Part shown: positions 52,054 through 61,400 of the stretch, one piece after another
Numbering within the stretch: the stretch's first letter is position 1
How the letters are laid out: each line of letters opens with the position of its first letter
From: Amycolatopsis anabasis
GTDB lineage: Bacteria > Actinomycetota > Actinomycetes > Mycobacteriales > Pseudonocardiaceae
NCBI RefSeq assembly: GCF_009765355.1
Contig: NZ_VTHK01000007.1
Span: 62,001-126,000, forward strand
DNA length: 64,000 nucleotides
Direction: 5' to 3'
Position numbers and translations under genes: made by a program
The notes under the pieces: generated by a model
Seen by the model: only the letters and a program-made list of their open reading frames with translations
Databases searched by the model: none
Told to the model about the DNA's origin: nothing

Positions 52054-54012
52054 ATGACCACGACTACTAGCTGGTTGCGCAGGCAACTGGCCGGGGTCAT
52101 CGCTGTCGCGGTGGTCGTGATCGGGTACTTCGTGGTCAGCCTTCCGGCGACGGCCGATGCCGAGCTGGACCGCATGGCGAGCCGGTACGCGTTCACCCCG
52201 ATGTCCATCGCGATGCCGGCGGCGGCCACGCAGCAGAACATCCGCAAGGTCAACCAGGACTACGAGCACATCCGCGCCTGGATCTCCTCGGTCGGGGCCG
52301 CGGTGGCGATGAACGATCTCGACGGGGACGGGCTCAGCAACGACCTCTGCCTCGTCGATCCGCGCAGCGACCAGATCGTGCTCACCCCGACCCCGGGTGC
52401 GCGGGCCGACCGCTACGCGCCGTTCGCGCTGGACCCCGCTCCCCTGCCGATGAACGACGTGCTGGCCCCGATGGGCTGCGTGCCCGCGGACTTCAACGAG
52501 GACGGCCGGCTCGACCTGCTGGTCTACTACTGGGGCCGGACCTCGATCCTGTACCTGGCCAAACCGGGCGCCACCCGGCTCGACGCGAGCGCCTACCAGC
52601 CCACCGAACTGGCGCCCGGCCCGAACTCCACCGGCGGCCGGTACACCGGTCCACAGTGGAACACGAACACCGCCACGGTCGCGGACTTCGACGGCGACGG
52701 GCACCAGGACATCTTCATCGGCAACTACTTCCCCGACGGCCCGGTGCTCGACGACAAGGCCAGCACCGGCGTCGAGATGAACCATTCCATGTCCCACGCG
52801 CAGAACAGCGGGCAGAAACTCCTGTTCCGCTGGACCGGCACGGCCGCGGGGGCGCCGACCTACCAGGGCCGCGACGACGTGTTCCCCGAGGAGGCGCGGA
52901 CCGGCTGGTCCCTGGCCTCGAGCGCGACCGACCTCGACGGCGATCTGCTCCCGGAGCTGTACGTCGCGAACGACTTCGGCCCGGATCGCCTGCTGTACAA
53001 CCAGTCCACCCCGGGCCGCCTCCAGTTCCGCTCGACGATCGGCGCGCACACCCCCGGGGTGCCCAAGTCCAAGCGGCTGGGCAACGACTCCTTCAAGGGG
53101 ATGGGGGTCGACTTCGGCGACCTCGGCCACAACGGCCTGTACGACATGTTCGTCAGCAACATCACCACGAGCTTCGGCATCCAGGAGAGCAACTTCCACT
53201 TCAGCCCCACCGCCAGGGACCAGGCCGAGCTGCGCGCCCGGTTGAACGACGGCGAGGCGCCGTACACCGACCGCAGCGGGGAAACGGGCACCGCCTGGTC
53301 CGGTTGGGGCTGGGACGTCAAGATCGACGACTTCGACAACAGCGGCGATCCGGTGATCGCGCAGGCGACCGGTTTCGTCAAGGGCGGGGTCAACCGCTGG
53401 CCGCAGCTCCAGGAACTCGCCACCGCCAACGACGCCCTGCTGGACAACCCGCTGTGGTGGCCGAAGGTGGAAAGCGGGGACGACATCGCCGGAAACCAGA
53501 CGCTGCACTTCTTCGTCAAGGGTTCCGACGGCCGGTACACGGATCTGGCGCCCCGGCTCGGCCTCGCCGTCCCGGTGCCCACCCGCGGCATCGGCACCGG
53601 TGACTCGGACGGCGACGGCCGGCTCGACTTCGCGGTGGCCCGGCAGTGGGAGGCTCCGGTCTTCTACCACAACGAAAGCCCGTCCCCAGGCGCCTTCCTG
53701 GGCCTGCGGCTGACCTACGACTCCCCCGCGGCCGCCGGACCGCTGCCCGCGACCGGTTCGCCGGTGATCGGCGCCGAGGTGACCGTGACGACCGCCGACG
53801 GCCGCAAGCACATCGGCCGGGTCGACGGCGGGAGCGGGCATTCCGGCAAGCGCAGCCACGAGGTCCACATCGGACTCGGCGACCAGGCTTCCGGACCGGT
53901 CCAGGTGCGCCTGCAGTGGCGGGACCGGACGGGCCAGGCACGGCAATCGGATCTGCGGATGAGTCCCGGCTGGCATTCCCTCCAGCTCGGCTCCCAGGCG
54001 AACGAGAGGTGA
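52054..54012 (+). CDS. unbV: Enediyne-core protein UnbV (FG-GAP/VCBS repeats, ASPIC/UnbV domain)
   Basis: 652 residues. A single N-terminal hydrophobic segment (LAGVIAVAVVVIGYFVVSL) acts as signal or anchor. Then come several calcium-binding FG-GAP/VCBS-like repeats of the type DLDGDG, ADFNEDGRLDLLVYY, ADFDGDGHQDIFIGN and DSDGDGRLDFAVA. The last 110 residues match the ASPIC/UnbV domain (GSPVIGAEVTVTTADGRKHI). The protein is probably exported and folds as a beta-propeller. It is one of the five proteins used to recognise enediyne clusters, but its role in core formation is not established. It is coupled to unbU (5 bases apart). Confidence 0.95.
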   Translation: MTTTTSWLRRQLAGVIAVAVVVIGYFVVSLPATADAELDRMASRYAFTPMSIAMPAAATQQNIRKVNQDYEHIRAWISSVGAAVAMNDLDGDGLSNDLCLVDPRSDQIVLTPTPGARADRYAPFALDPAPLPMNDVLAPMGCVPADFNEDGRLDLLVYYWGRTSILYLAKPGATRLDASAYQPTELAPGPNSTGGRYTGPQWNTNTATVADFDGDGHQDIFIGNYFPDGPVLDDKASTGVEMNHSMSHAQNSGQKLLFRWTGTAAGAPTYQGRDDVFPEEARTGWSLASSATDLDGDLLPELYVANDFGPDRLLYNQSTPGRLQFRSTIGAHTPGVPKSKRLGNDSFKGMGVDFGDLGHNGLYDMFVSNITTSFGIQESNFHFSPTARDQAELRARLNDGEAPYTDRSGETGTAWSGWGWDVKIDDFDNSGDPVIAQATGFVKGGVNRWPQLQELATANDALLDNPLWWPKVESGDDIAGNQTLHFFVKGSDGRYTDLAPRLGLAVPVPTRGIGTGDSDGDGRLDFAVARQWEAPVFYHNESPSPGAFLGLRLTYDSPAAAGPLPATGSPVIGAEVTVTTADGRKHIGRVDGGSGHSGKRSHEVHIGLGDQASGPVQVRLQWRDRTGQARQSDLRMSPGWHSLQLGSQANER

Positions 54013-54017
54013 CGGCG

Positions 54018-55001
54018 ATGGCCGACCAGAAGACCAGTCCCCCGCGACACGACCCGAAGGTCGTCATCGCGTTGCGGAGATTCGCCATCTCGATCTCGAT
54101 CTTCAACATCCTCGGCTACACCCTGCTCGGTTTCGAGCAGCCGTGGACGTGGCCGCTGGTCGCGATCGCCACGGCGTACGCCACCGAGATCGGGCTGGAG
54201 CTGATCGCGGCGCGGGCGGACGGACGCCCGCCCCGGTTCCTGGGCGGCGGTTTCCGCGGTGTCCTGGAGTTCCTCTACCCGGCGCACATCACCGGTTTGG
54301 CGCTGAACATGCTCACCTACGTCAACGACCAGATTCTGGTGATGATGTTCGGGGTCGTGGTGGCGGTGAGCGCGAAGTGGATCCTGCGCGCCCCGGTGCG
54401 CGGCAAGCTGCGGCACTACATGAATCCCTCCAATCTGGGCATCAGCGTGATCCTGCTGCTCTTCCCCTGGGCCAGCATCGCGCCGCCCTACCACTTCACC
54501 GAACACGTGAACACCTGGGTCGGCTGGCTCATCGTCGCGGTCATCCTGATCTCCGGGACGGTGCTCAACGCGAAGCTGACCGGCCGGATGTGGTTGATCG
54601 GCGCGTGGCTGATCGTGTTCGCGCTGCAGTCGATCGTCCGCGGACTGCTGTTCGACACCTCGATCCCGGCGGCGCTGGGCATGATGACCGGGGTCGCGTT
54701 CGTCCTGTTCACCAACTACATGGTGACCGACCCGGGCACGACGCCGTCGCGGCCGGGGGCGCAGGTGGCCTTCGGCGCGGGGGTGGCCCTGCTCTACGGG
54801 TTCTTCATGGTCGCGCACATCGCGTACGGGCTGTTCTTCGCCACCACCGCGGTCTGCCTGATCCGCGGGCTCTTCCTGTGGGGGCTGCACTTCGTGCACA
54901 AGGCGCGCGCGCAGCAGGAGGCGCGGGCGAACCTCGCCGCGGTGCCGGAACCGTCCGTTGTGGACGATTCGGGCGCTCGCGATCGGGTAGTGCGGGCATG
55001 A
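54018..55001 (+). CDS. unbU: Enediyne-core membrane protein UnbU
   Basis: 327 residues with about eight hydrophobic segments between residues 25 and 290, and conserved stretches HYMNPSNLGISVILLLFPWA and FTNYMVTDPGTTPSRPG. It is distantly like the RnfD/NqrB membrane subunits (membrane-bound flavin-linked redox proteins), which may hint at a redox or ion-coupled role. UnbU always accompanies UnbV in enediyne cassettes. The stop overlaps the start of the P450 gene (ATGA). Confidence 0.93.
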   Translation: MADQKTSPPRHDPKVVIALRRFAISISIFNILGYTLLGFEQPWTWPLVAIATAYATEIGLELIAARADGRPPRFLGGGFRGVLEFLYPAHITGLALNMLTYVNDQILVMMFGVVVAVSAKWILRAPVRGKLRHYMNPSNLGISVILLLFPWASIAPPYHFTEHVNTWVGWLIVAVILISGTVLNAKLTGRMWLIGAWLIVFALQSIVRGLLFDTSIPAALGMMTGVAFVLFTNYMVTDPGTTPSRPGAQVAFGAGVALLYGFFMVAHIAYGLFFATTAVCLIRGLFLWGLHFVHKARAQQEARANLAAVPEPSVVDDSGARDRVVRA

Positions 55002-56371
55002 CCAGCCAGATCAGCATGCGGCGCGCGCCGCGCGGGACCCTGCCCGGGCCCCCGCGCGGCGCCACCGCCCGCCTGCTGCGCGATCTGTTCACCGACCGGC
55101 TCACCCTGCTGTCCGCCGCGGCGGAGGAATACGGAGACGCGGTCCGGATCACGATCGGGCCCAAATCGCTCTACCTGTTCAACCACCCGGAGCACGCCAA
55201 GCACATCCTGGCCGACAACAACGCCAACTACCGCAAGGGAATCGGCCTCGCCGAGGCGCGCCGGGCCCTGGGTGACGGGTTGCTGACCAGCGACGGCGAA
55301 CTGTGGCGGAAGCAGCGCGCCGCCATCCAGCCGGCGTTCCAGCACAAGCGCATCGCCGAGCAGGCCGCGGTGGTGGCCGAGGAGGCCGCCGCACTGGTCG
55401 CCCGGCTGCGCGAGCACCGGGGCGGCGAGCCGGTGGACGTGCTCGGCGAGATGACCCGGCTCACGCTCGGCGTTCTCGGGCGGGCGCTGCTGGACACCGA
55501 GATCGCCTCGTTCGGTTCCATCCGCGAATCCTTCGAAGCCGTGCAGGACCAAGCGATGTTCGAGGCGGTGACGCTCGGCTGGGTGCCGGCCTGGCTGCCG
55601 TTGCCCAGGCAGCGGCGTTTCCGCCGGGCTCGCCATCAGCTTCGCCGGATCGCCGAGGAACTCGTGGCCGAACGGCGAACGCGGCCGGGCACCGGCGACG
55701 ACGACCTGCTCTCCCGGCTGGTCGCCGCGGCCGGGGCGGAGGGCGATCCGCGGCTCGGCGCGCAGCGCGCCCGCGACGAGCTGATCACCCTGCTGCTGGC
55801 CGGTCACGAGACCACCGCGAGCACGTTGAGCTGGTCGTTCACCCTCCTGGACCGGCATCCCGAGGTCCGGGAACGGCTGCGCCAGGAGGCCCTCGAGGTC
55901 CTCGGCGACCGGCTGCCCGCGTACGACGACTTGCACCGGCTGACCTACACCACGCAGGTGGTGCAGGAGGTCATGCGCCTCTACCCGCCGGTGTGGCTGC
56001 TCCCCCGGCTGGCGCGGGAGGCCGACGAGATCGGCGGCTACCGCGTCCCGCCCGGTGCGGACGTCGTGGTGTGCACCTACACGCTGCACCGGCATCCGGC
56101 CTTCTGGGACCTGCCCGAGCGGTTCGATCCGGAACGGTTCGATCCGGCGCGCGCGGCGGACCGTCCGCGGTACGCCTACCTCCCCTTCGGCGCGGGTCCG
56201 CGATTCTGCGTGGGCAACAGCCTCGGCATGCTGGAGGCCGTGTTCGTGCTCGCGGTGGTCACCCGCGATCTCCGGCTGAGCACGCTTCCGGGCTACCGCG
56301 CGGTTCCGGAGCCGATGCTGTCCCTGCGGGTGCGCGACGGCCTGCCGATGACGGTGCGCCCCGCGGGGTGA
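54998..56371 (+). CDS. Cytochrome P450
   Basis: 457 residues, like class II/CYP102-like bacterial P450s. It shows the I-helix LLLAGHETTAS, EVMRLYPPVW (ExxR-type), and the heme-binding FGAGPRFCVGNSLG with proximal Cys404. Redox partners are not visible in the window. As the last gene of the core operon (overlapping unbU) it is likely an early oxygenase acting on the core or a polyene precursor. A large palindrome follows its stop codon. Confidence 0.93.
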   Translation: MTSQISMRRAPRGTLPGPPRGATARLLRDLFTDRLTLLSAAAEEYGDAVRITIGPKSLYLFNHPEHAKHILADNNANYRKGIGLAEARRALGDGLLTSDGELWRKQRAAIQPAFQHKRIAEQAAVVAEEAAALVARLREHRGGEPVDVLGEMTRLTLGVLGRALLDTEIASFGSIRESFEAVQDQAMFEAVTLGWVPAWLPLPRQRRFRRARHQLRRIAEELVAERRTRPGTGDDDLLSRLVAAAGAEGDPRLGAQRARDELITLLLAGHETTASTLSWSFTLLDRHPEVRERLRQEALEVLGDRLPAYDDLHRLTYTTQVVQEVMRLYPPVWLLPRLAREADEIGGYRVPPGADVVVCTYTLHRHPAFWDLPERFDPERFDPARAADRPRYAYLPFGAGPRFCVGNSLGMLEAVFVLAVVTRDLRLSTLPGYRAVPEPMLSLRVRDGLPMTVRPAG

Positions 56372-56380
56372 ATGCGGTTC

Positions 56381-56418
56381 GCTGTGAGGTGCCCGGCCGC
56401 GGCCGGGCACCTCACAGC
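56381..56418. terminator. Perfect palindromic bidirectional terminator
   Basis: GCTGTGAGGTGCCCGGCC (56381-56398) is repeated inverted at 56401-56418, an 18-bp perfect stem between the convergent P450 and carboxyltransferase genes. It overlaps the stop codon of the latter. No T tract. Confidence 0.85.
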
Positions 56419-58016
56419 GGCATGTTCCCGTGTTTGCGGCGCGGCCCGGCGGTGCGCTTGTCGCGCAACATGGCCAGGCCGCGGGCGACCGCCGAGCGGG
56501 TCTGCGCCGGGTCGATCACGTCGTCGACGAGCCCGCGTTCGGCGGCGTACTGCGGATGCATGAACCGCTCGGCGTAGTCGGCCGCCAGCTCGCGCCGGAG
56601 CCGCTCGGGTTCGGCGGACGCCGCGAGCTCGCGGCGGAACAGCACGTTCACCGCCCCCTCCGCGCCCATGACCGCGATCTCGTTGGTCGGCCACGCCAGG
56701 GAGAGGTCGGTGCCGATCGATCGGGAATCCATCACGATGTACGCGCCGCCGTAGGCCTTGCGGAGGATCACCTGGATCCGCGGCACGGTCGCCTCGCAGT
56801 ACGCGTAGAGCAGCTGCGCGCCGTGCCGGATGATGCCCGCGTGCTCCTGCTCGGCGCCGGGCAGGAACCCGGGCACGTCCACCAGGGTCACCAGCGGGAT
56901 GCCGAACGCGTCGCAGAACCGGACGAACCGCGCGGCCTTCTGCGCGGCGGCGCGGTCCAGCACACCGGCGAGCACCGAGGGCTGGTTGCCCACCACCCCG
57001 ACCACCTCGCCGTCGATCCGCGCGAGCGCGCAGACCACGTTCGGCGCCCAGAGCTCGTGCGGTTCGAAGAAGTCGCCGTCGTCGACCAGTTCCTCGAGCA
57101 CCGCCTTGATGTCGTAGGGCCGGTTCGGCTCCACCGGCACGAGTTCGGCGAACCGGGGCCGGTCGTCGGTCGCCGCGCCCCGCGGCGGGGTGCGCGGTGC
57201 GGGTTCCAGGTTGTTCGAGGGGAGCAACGAGACGAGGTAGCGCACGTCGGCCAGGCAGGACTCCTCGTCCTCGTGGACCACGGTGACCAGCCCGGACCGT
57301 TCCCCGTGCACTTCGGCGCCGCCCAGTTCGTCGTGGCTGACCCGTTCCCCGCTGACGGCCTCGACGACGTCGGGGCCGGTCAGGTACATCCGCGCCGTGC
57401 CGCGGACCATGAAGGTGAAGTCGGCCAGCGCGGGCGAGTAGGCCGCGCCGCCCGCGCACGGGCCGAGCACCACGCTGATCTGCGGCACCACCCCGGAGGC
57501 CTCGACCTCGCGCCGGAAGATCCCGCCGTAGCCGTCCAGCGCGAGCACGCCCTCCTGGATCCGGGCGCCACCGCTGTCGTTCAGCCCGATCACCGGCGAA
57601 CCGGTGGCGATCGCGAGATCCATCACCTTGTGGATCTTCGCCGCGTGCGCGGCGCCCAGCGATCCCCCGAAGACCGTGAAGTCCTGCGCGTACACGAAGA
57701 CACGGCGCCCGTCGATCGTGCCGGAACCAGCGATCACGCCATCGGTGTACGGGCGGTCCCCGTCCACCTTCGGCCCGCGCGCCTGGTGGCGGCGGTAGGG
57801 CTCGATCTCGGTGAACGAATCCTCGTCCAGCAGCAGGGCCAGCCGTTCCCGCGCGGTGTGCTTGCCCAGCGCCCGTTGCCGGTCCGCCGCCTCGGGGCGG
57901 CCTTCGACGATCTGCCGGCGCAGCAGGCGGTGTTCTTCGCGCAGCAGCCGCATCGAACGAGCCGAGGCCCGGTCCGGGAGCCCGTCGATCCGGCGCCCGT
58001 TCACCCCCGCCGTCAT
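56412..58016 (-). CDS. Acyl-CoA carboxylase carboxyltransferase (beta) subunit
   Basis: 534 residues, full-length AccD5/PccB-like carboxyltransferase. Features: N-terminal LGKHTARERLALLLDEDSFTE, GLNDSGGARIQEGV, the acyl-CoA oxyanion loop GPCAGGAAYSPAL, and the second-domain VDVPGFLPGAEQEHAGIIRHGAQL. It transfers CO2 from carboxybiotin to acetyl- or propionyl-CoA. The biotin carboxylase/BCCP partner is not in the window, so it presumably shares the housekeeping one. Its place in the PKSE-TEBC operon (ATGA overlap) suggests it boosts malonyl-CoA for the synthase. Confidence 0.93.
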   Translation of the reverse strand: MTAGVNGRRIDGLPDRASARSMRLLREEHRLLRRQIVEGRPEAADRQRALGKHTARERLALLLDEDSFTEIEPYRRHQARGPKVDGDRPYTDGVIAGSGTIDGRRVFVYAQDFTVFGGSLGAAHAAKIHKVMDLAIATGSPVIGLNDSGGARIQEGVLALDGYGGIFRREVEASGVVPQISVVLGPCAGGAAYSPALADFTFMVRGTARMYLTGPDVVEAVSGERVSHDELGGAEVHGERSGLVTVVHEDEESCLADVRYLVSLLPSNNLEPAPRTPPRGAATDDRPRFAELVPVEPNRPYDIKAVLEELVDDGDFFEPHELWAPNVVCALARIDGEVVGVVGNQPSVLAGVLDRAAAQKAARFVRFCDAFGIPLVTLVDVPGFLPGAEQEHAGIIRHGAQLLYAYCEATVPRIQVILRKAYGGAYIVMDSRSIGTDLSLAWPTNEIAVMGAEGAVNVLFRRELAASAEPERLRRELAADYAERFMHPQYAAERGLVDDVIDPAQTRSAVARGLAMLRDKRTAGPRRKHGNMPL

Positions 58017-58462
58017 GCGGTGGCCGGATTCCCGGCGTTCTCCGCGTACGGCGTCAGGGCGAGGCGCAGGGCCTCGGGCACCCTGGCGGGGGCGGTCCGC
58101 GTGTTCGGTCCGCGCATGCAGGCGATCCGCTGCCGCCCGCGCGCCACCAACTCCTCCCGTCCGTCCCGGAGGGCCACGTAGTCGAAGCTGAACTGGATCT
58201 GGGTCTGGGTGAGCTCCTCCAACCGCATCCGGATGGCCAGCTCGTCGAACGCGGTGATCTCGGCGAAGAACTCGCATTCGACCCGCAGCGTGAAGAGCTT
58301 GAGATCGTCGCGCACCTCCGCCAGCACCGCGGGCGCCTTCTCCTTGAGGAACAGTTCGCGGCACCGGCCCTGCCAGCGCAGGTAGTTCACGTAGTAGACG
58401 TTCCCGACCAGATTGGTCTCCTCGAATCCGACGGTGTGCCGCATCTCGTAGTAGGCCGCCAT
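58013..58462 (-). CDS. tebC: Enediyne polyene thioesterase (TEBC / E10 family)
   Basis: 149 residues of the hot-dog fold. The motif ETNLVGNVYYVNYLRWQGRC is the enediyne thioesterase signature (SgcE10/CalE7), with the Asn and Arg residues that replace the usual catalytic acid. It releases the linear polyene from PKSE. It follows the synthase stop after one base and overlaps the carboxyltransferase start, so all three are co-translated. Confidence 0.96.
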   Translation of the reverse strand: MAAYYEMRHTVGFEETNLVGNVYYVNYLRWQGRCRELFLKEKAPAVLAEVRDDLKLFTLRVECEFFAEITAFDELAIRMRLEELTQTQIQFSFDYVALRDGREELVARGRQRIACMRGPNTRTAPARVPEALRLALTPYAENAGNPATA

Positions 58463-58463
58463 G

Positions 58464-61400
58464 TCATTCCCCCTCGCCCGTCAGCACCGCGAAGACGACC
58501 GGATCCGGCCGGTCGTTCACCGCGGTGACCCAGGTGGCGACCCGCGCGTTGCCCGCGGACAGCGTCACCCAGCCGTCCGGATGGACCCGGTGCAGGGCGA
58601 GTTCCTGGGTGGTCGAACCGGTCTTGCGGACGCATTCCAGCGCGCTCCAGAGCCGGGTGCCCGCGACCGCCGCCGAGTCCCCGGTCTCGGCGGTCAGCAG
58701 GTCCCGGACCGCGAGCAGCCCGGGGCCGAGCAGACCGGCCCAGTCCGGTTCGCCCCGTTCGGCCGCCGCCTCGACATCGCAGGCCAGATCGCCGGATCCG
58801 AGCACGGCCAGGGTGAGCCCGGCCCCGTGCGAAGCCGACACCGTGACCCCGTCGACTTCGGGTTTGCCGTCCGGGCGGTACCGCGGGCCCGCCGGTGCCG
58901 CCAGCATCCGCCCGACGGCGAGCCGGGTCCGCGCGCGCCGCTCCTCGACGGTGGCCGCCGCACCACCCGCCGGATCCGGTTCGACGACCACGGCGGGACC
59001 GGCGCCGAGCACCCGTTCCAGGGCCCGCTCGAGATGGGGTCCCAGCATCGCGGGGACCCAGGGCCCGGCGCCGTCCCGCTTGCGAACCGCCCGCAGGACA
59101 AGCCCTTCCCACCGCTCGACGACGGTTCCGGTGAGGTCGCGCACGACCAGGTCGTAGACGTAGCTGTCCCCGTCCTGTGAGCGCTCGCGCGCGTCCAGCA
59201 CCAGCGTCGCGGACTCCCGGTCCGCGGGTGCGGCGAGGTAGAGCCGGTCAACGCGCTGCGGCAGCAGGGTCGCGTCCGGCACGCAGCACTGGATGGCGTG
59301 CATCATCGCGTCGCGGGCGCCCGGATCGGCGAGGACCAGTTCCTGCGGCAGGAACGGCGCGAACCAGGAGCCCTGTTCCCCGGTGGCGATCTCCGCCACC
59401 GCCTGCCGCGCGCGCACCCGCCGGTAGCCGGTCAACCGCTGGAAACGCTTGCCCTGGAACAGGATTCCGCCGTACAGCTCGGTGGCCGGATCGACCGGGA
59501 TCCGGGCTACGGCGCTTTCCGCCTCGGGCCCGGCGGGCGGTTCGGGCCGCGGGAACCGCAGCCGGGCGCGGAAGTGATCGGCCGCGAACCCGGTCTCGGA
59601 ACTGCGCAGCACCACATCGACCGTGCCCGGCCCCTGGACCAGCCCCGCCAGCCGGATCGTGGTGGCGCCCGCCGGGGGGACCACCACCGGCCGGAGGAAC
59701 TCGGCGTTCTCCAGCAACGGCGGCCCGGTGTGCTCGATCAGCACGCCCGCCACCTGGGCCATGGCTTCCATGCCCAGTACGGCCGGGAACAGCAGGGCCC
59801 CGTCGAGCAGGTGGTCGCCGAGGTAGGGATCGCTCCCGGCGGACAGGTCCGCCTCGGTGACCAGTTCGACGGACGGGTAATGCACCAGGACGCGGTCGGC
59901 GAACCGGCGCAGCGGCGTCTCCCGGGGTTCGAAGGTCAGCGTCGGCAGGCCCGCGGCCCGGCCGGTGACGACCAGCGGCGTGGCCGCGGGAACGGCGAGC
60001 AGCCGCCGCAGCGCGTCGATGCCCTGCTCGGTCGAGATCGGCGTGATGCCGTCGCGTTTCAACGACTCGACCACGCCCAGCCGTTCGCCCATCCCGGCGC
60101 CCGACCACACCGACCATTCCAGCGCCAGCACCCGGGTCCGCGGATGGCTCGCACCGAAGCGCAGCGCGAGTTCGGTCATCCAGTCGTTCGCGGTCGCGTA
60201 GTGCGCCTCTCCGCGCACCCCCGCCCGGCCGATGATGCTGCCGAAGGTCACCAGCAGCGCCAGCCGATCCGGCTCCACCGCGGCGAGGATCGCGCGCAGG
60301 CCGTCGACCTTGGGGGCCACCGTCGCGCGGAACGCCTCCTCGGTGAGGCCGGACAGCGCGACCGGTTCGTTGATCCCGGCGCCGTGCAGCACCGCGGTCA
60401 CCGGGCCCAGCCCGGCCTGGATCCGGTCGACCGCCGCGCGGACCTGTTCGGGCGAGGTCACGTCGGCGCGCTCGTACCGCCAGCGGATGCCGGACGCCTC
60501 GATCCGGGCGAGGTTCGCACCGAGTTCGGCGTCCCCGGCCGGATCACTGCGGCCGAGCAAAGCCAGTGCGGCGCCCGAGTCCCGGGCCAGCACGAGCGCG
60601 CTTTCCGCGGTGATCCCCTTCCCGCCCCCGGTGACGAGCAGGACGTCCCCGGCGCCCAGCGGGGCGGGCTCCGCCGGGGTTTCGGCGAGCAGTCTCAGCC
60701 GCGGGATCGTCCGCGTGCCATCGGGGTCGTAACGCACCTCGGCGAAGTCCGTGGTCGCGGCCACCTCGGCCACCACCCGGCGCACCGCCTCGCCGAGCGC
60801 GCTCCCGGCCGGGGCCATCTCGGGCAGTTCCACGATCGTGGTGCGGACCGACGGCCGCTCCAGGTGCAGGGTCTTGGCCAGGCCGGATGCGCCGAACCGG
60901 TGCTGCACCACGACGAACCGGCTGCCCTCGGCCGCCGCCAGGGCCGCGCGACCGGCGTCGAGGAACAGCCCGAGCTGATCGGCGTCGCATTCCGCGGGGA
61001 GGCAGAGCAGCACCCCGTCGCCGAGCCCCGCACCGGCGAGGGCCGCGCGCAACGGCTCGGCCAGTGGATGGCCCGGCGGCGCGAACACCGACCAGTCGCC
61101 TTCGCCGGCGCCGTCGAATCCGCCCGCGCGGGCGGATTCGACGTACTCCACCGAGAACGGCCGCACCCAGGTGGCGAACCCGGGCGCCTCGCGCGCGGCC
61201 TCGTCGTCCGGGCGCGCGGTGTCGGAGAGCCGATCGATCAGCTCGGCGAGTTCGCCCAGGCGCGCGGTCGCGACGCTCGGCATGCCCTCCAGCGGCGGGC
61301 GGCCGAGGGTCCGGGTCACGTCGTTGACCAGCTGCCCGACCGTGATCGAGCTCAGGTGCAGATCGTCGAGCGGGTGGGTGTCGGCGGTGACCGTTTCCAG

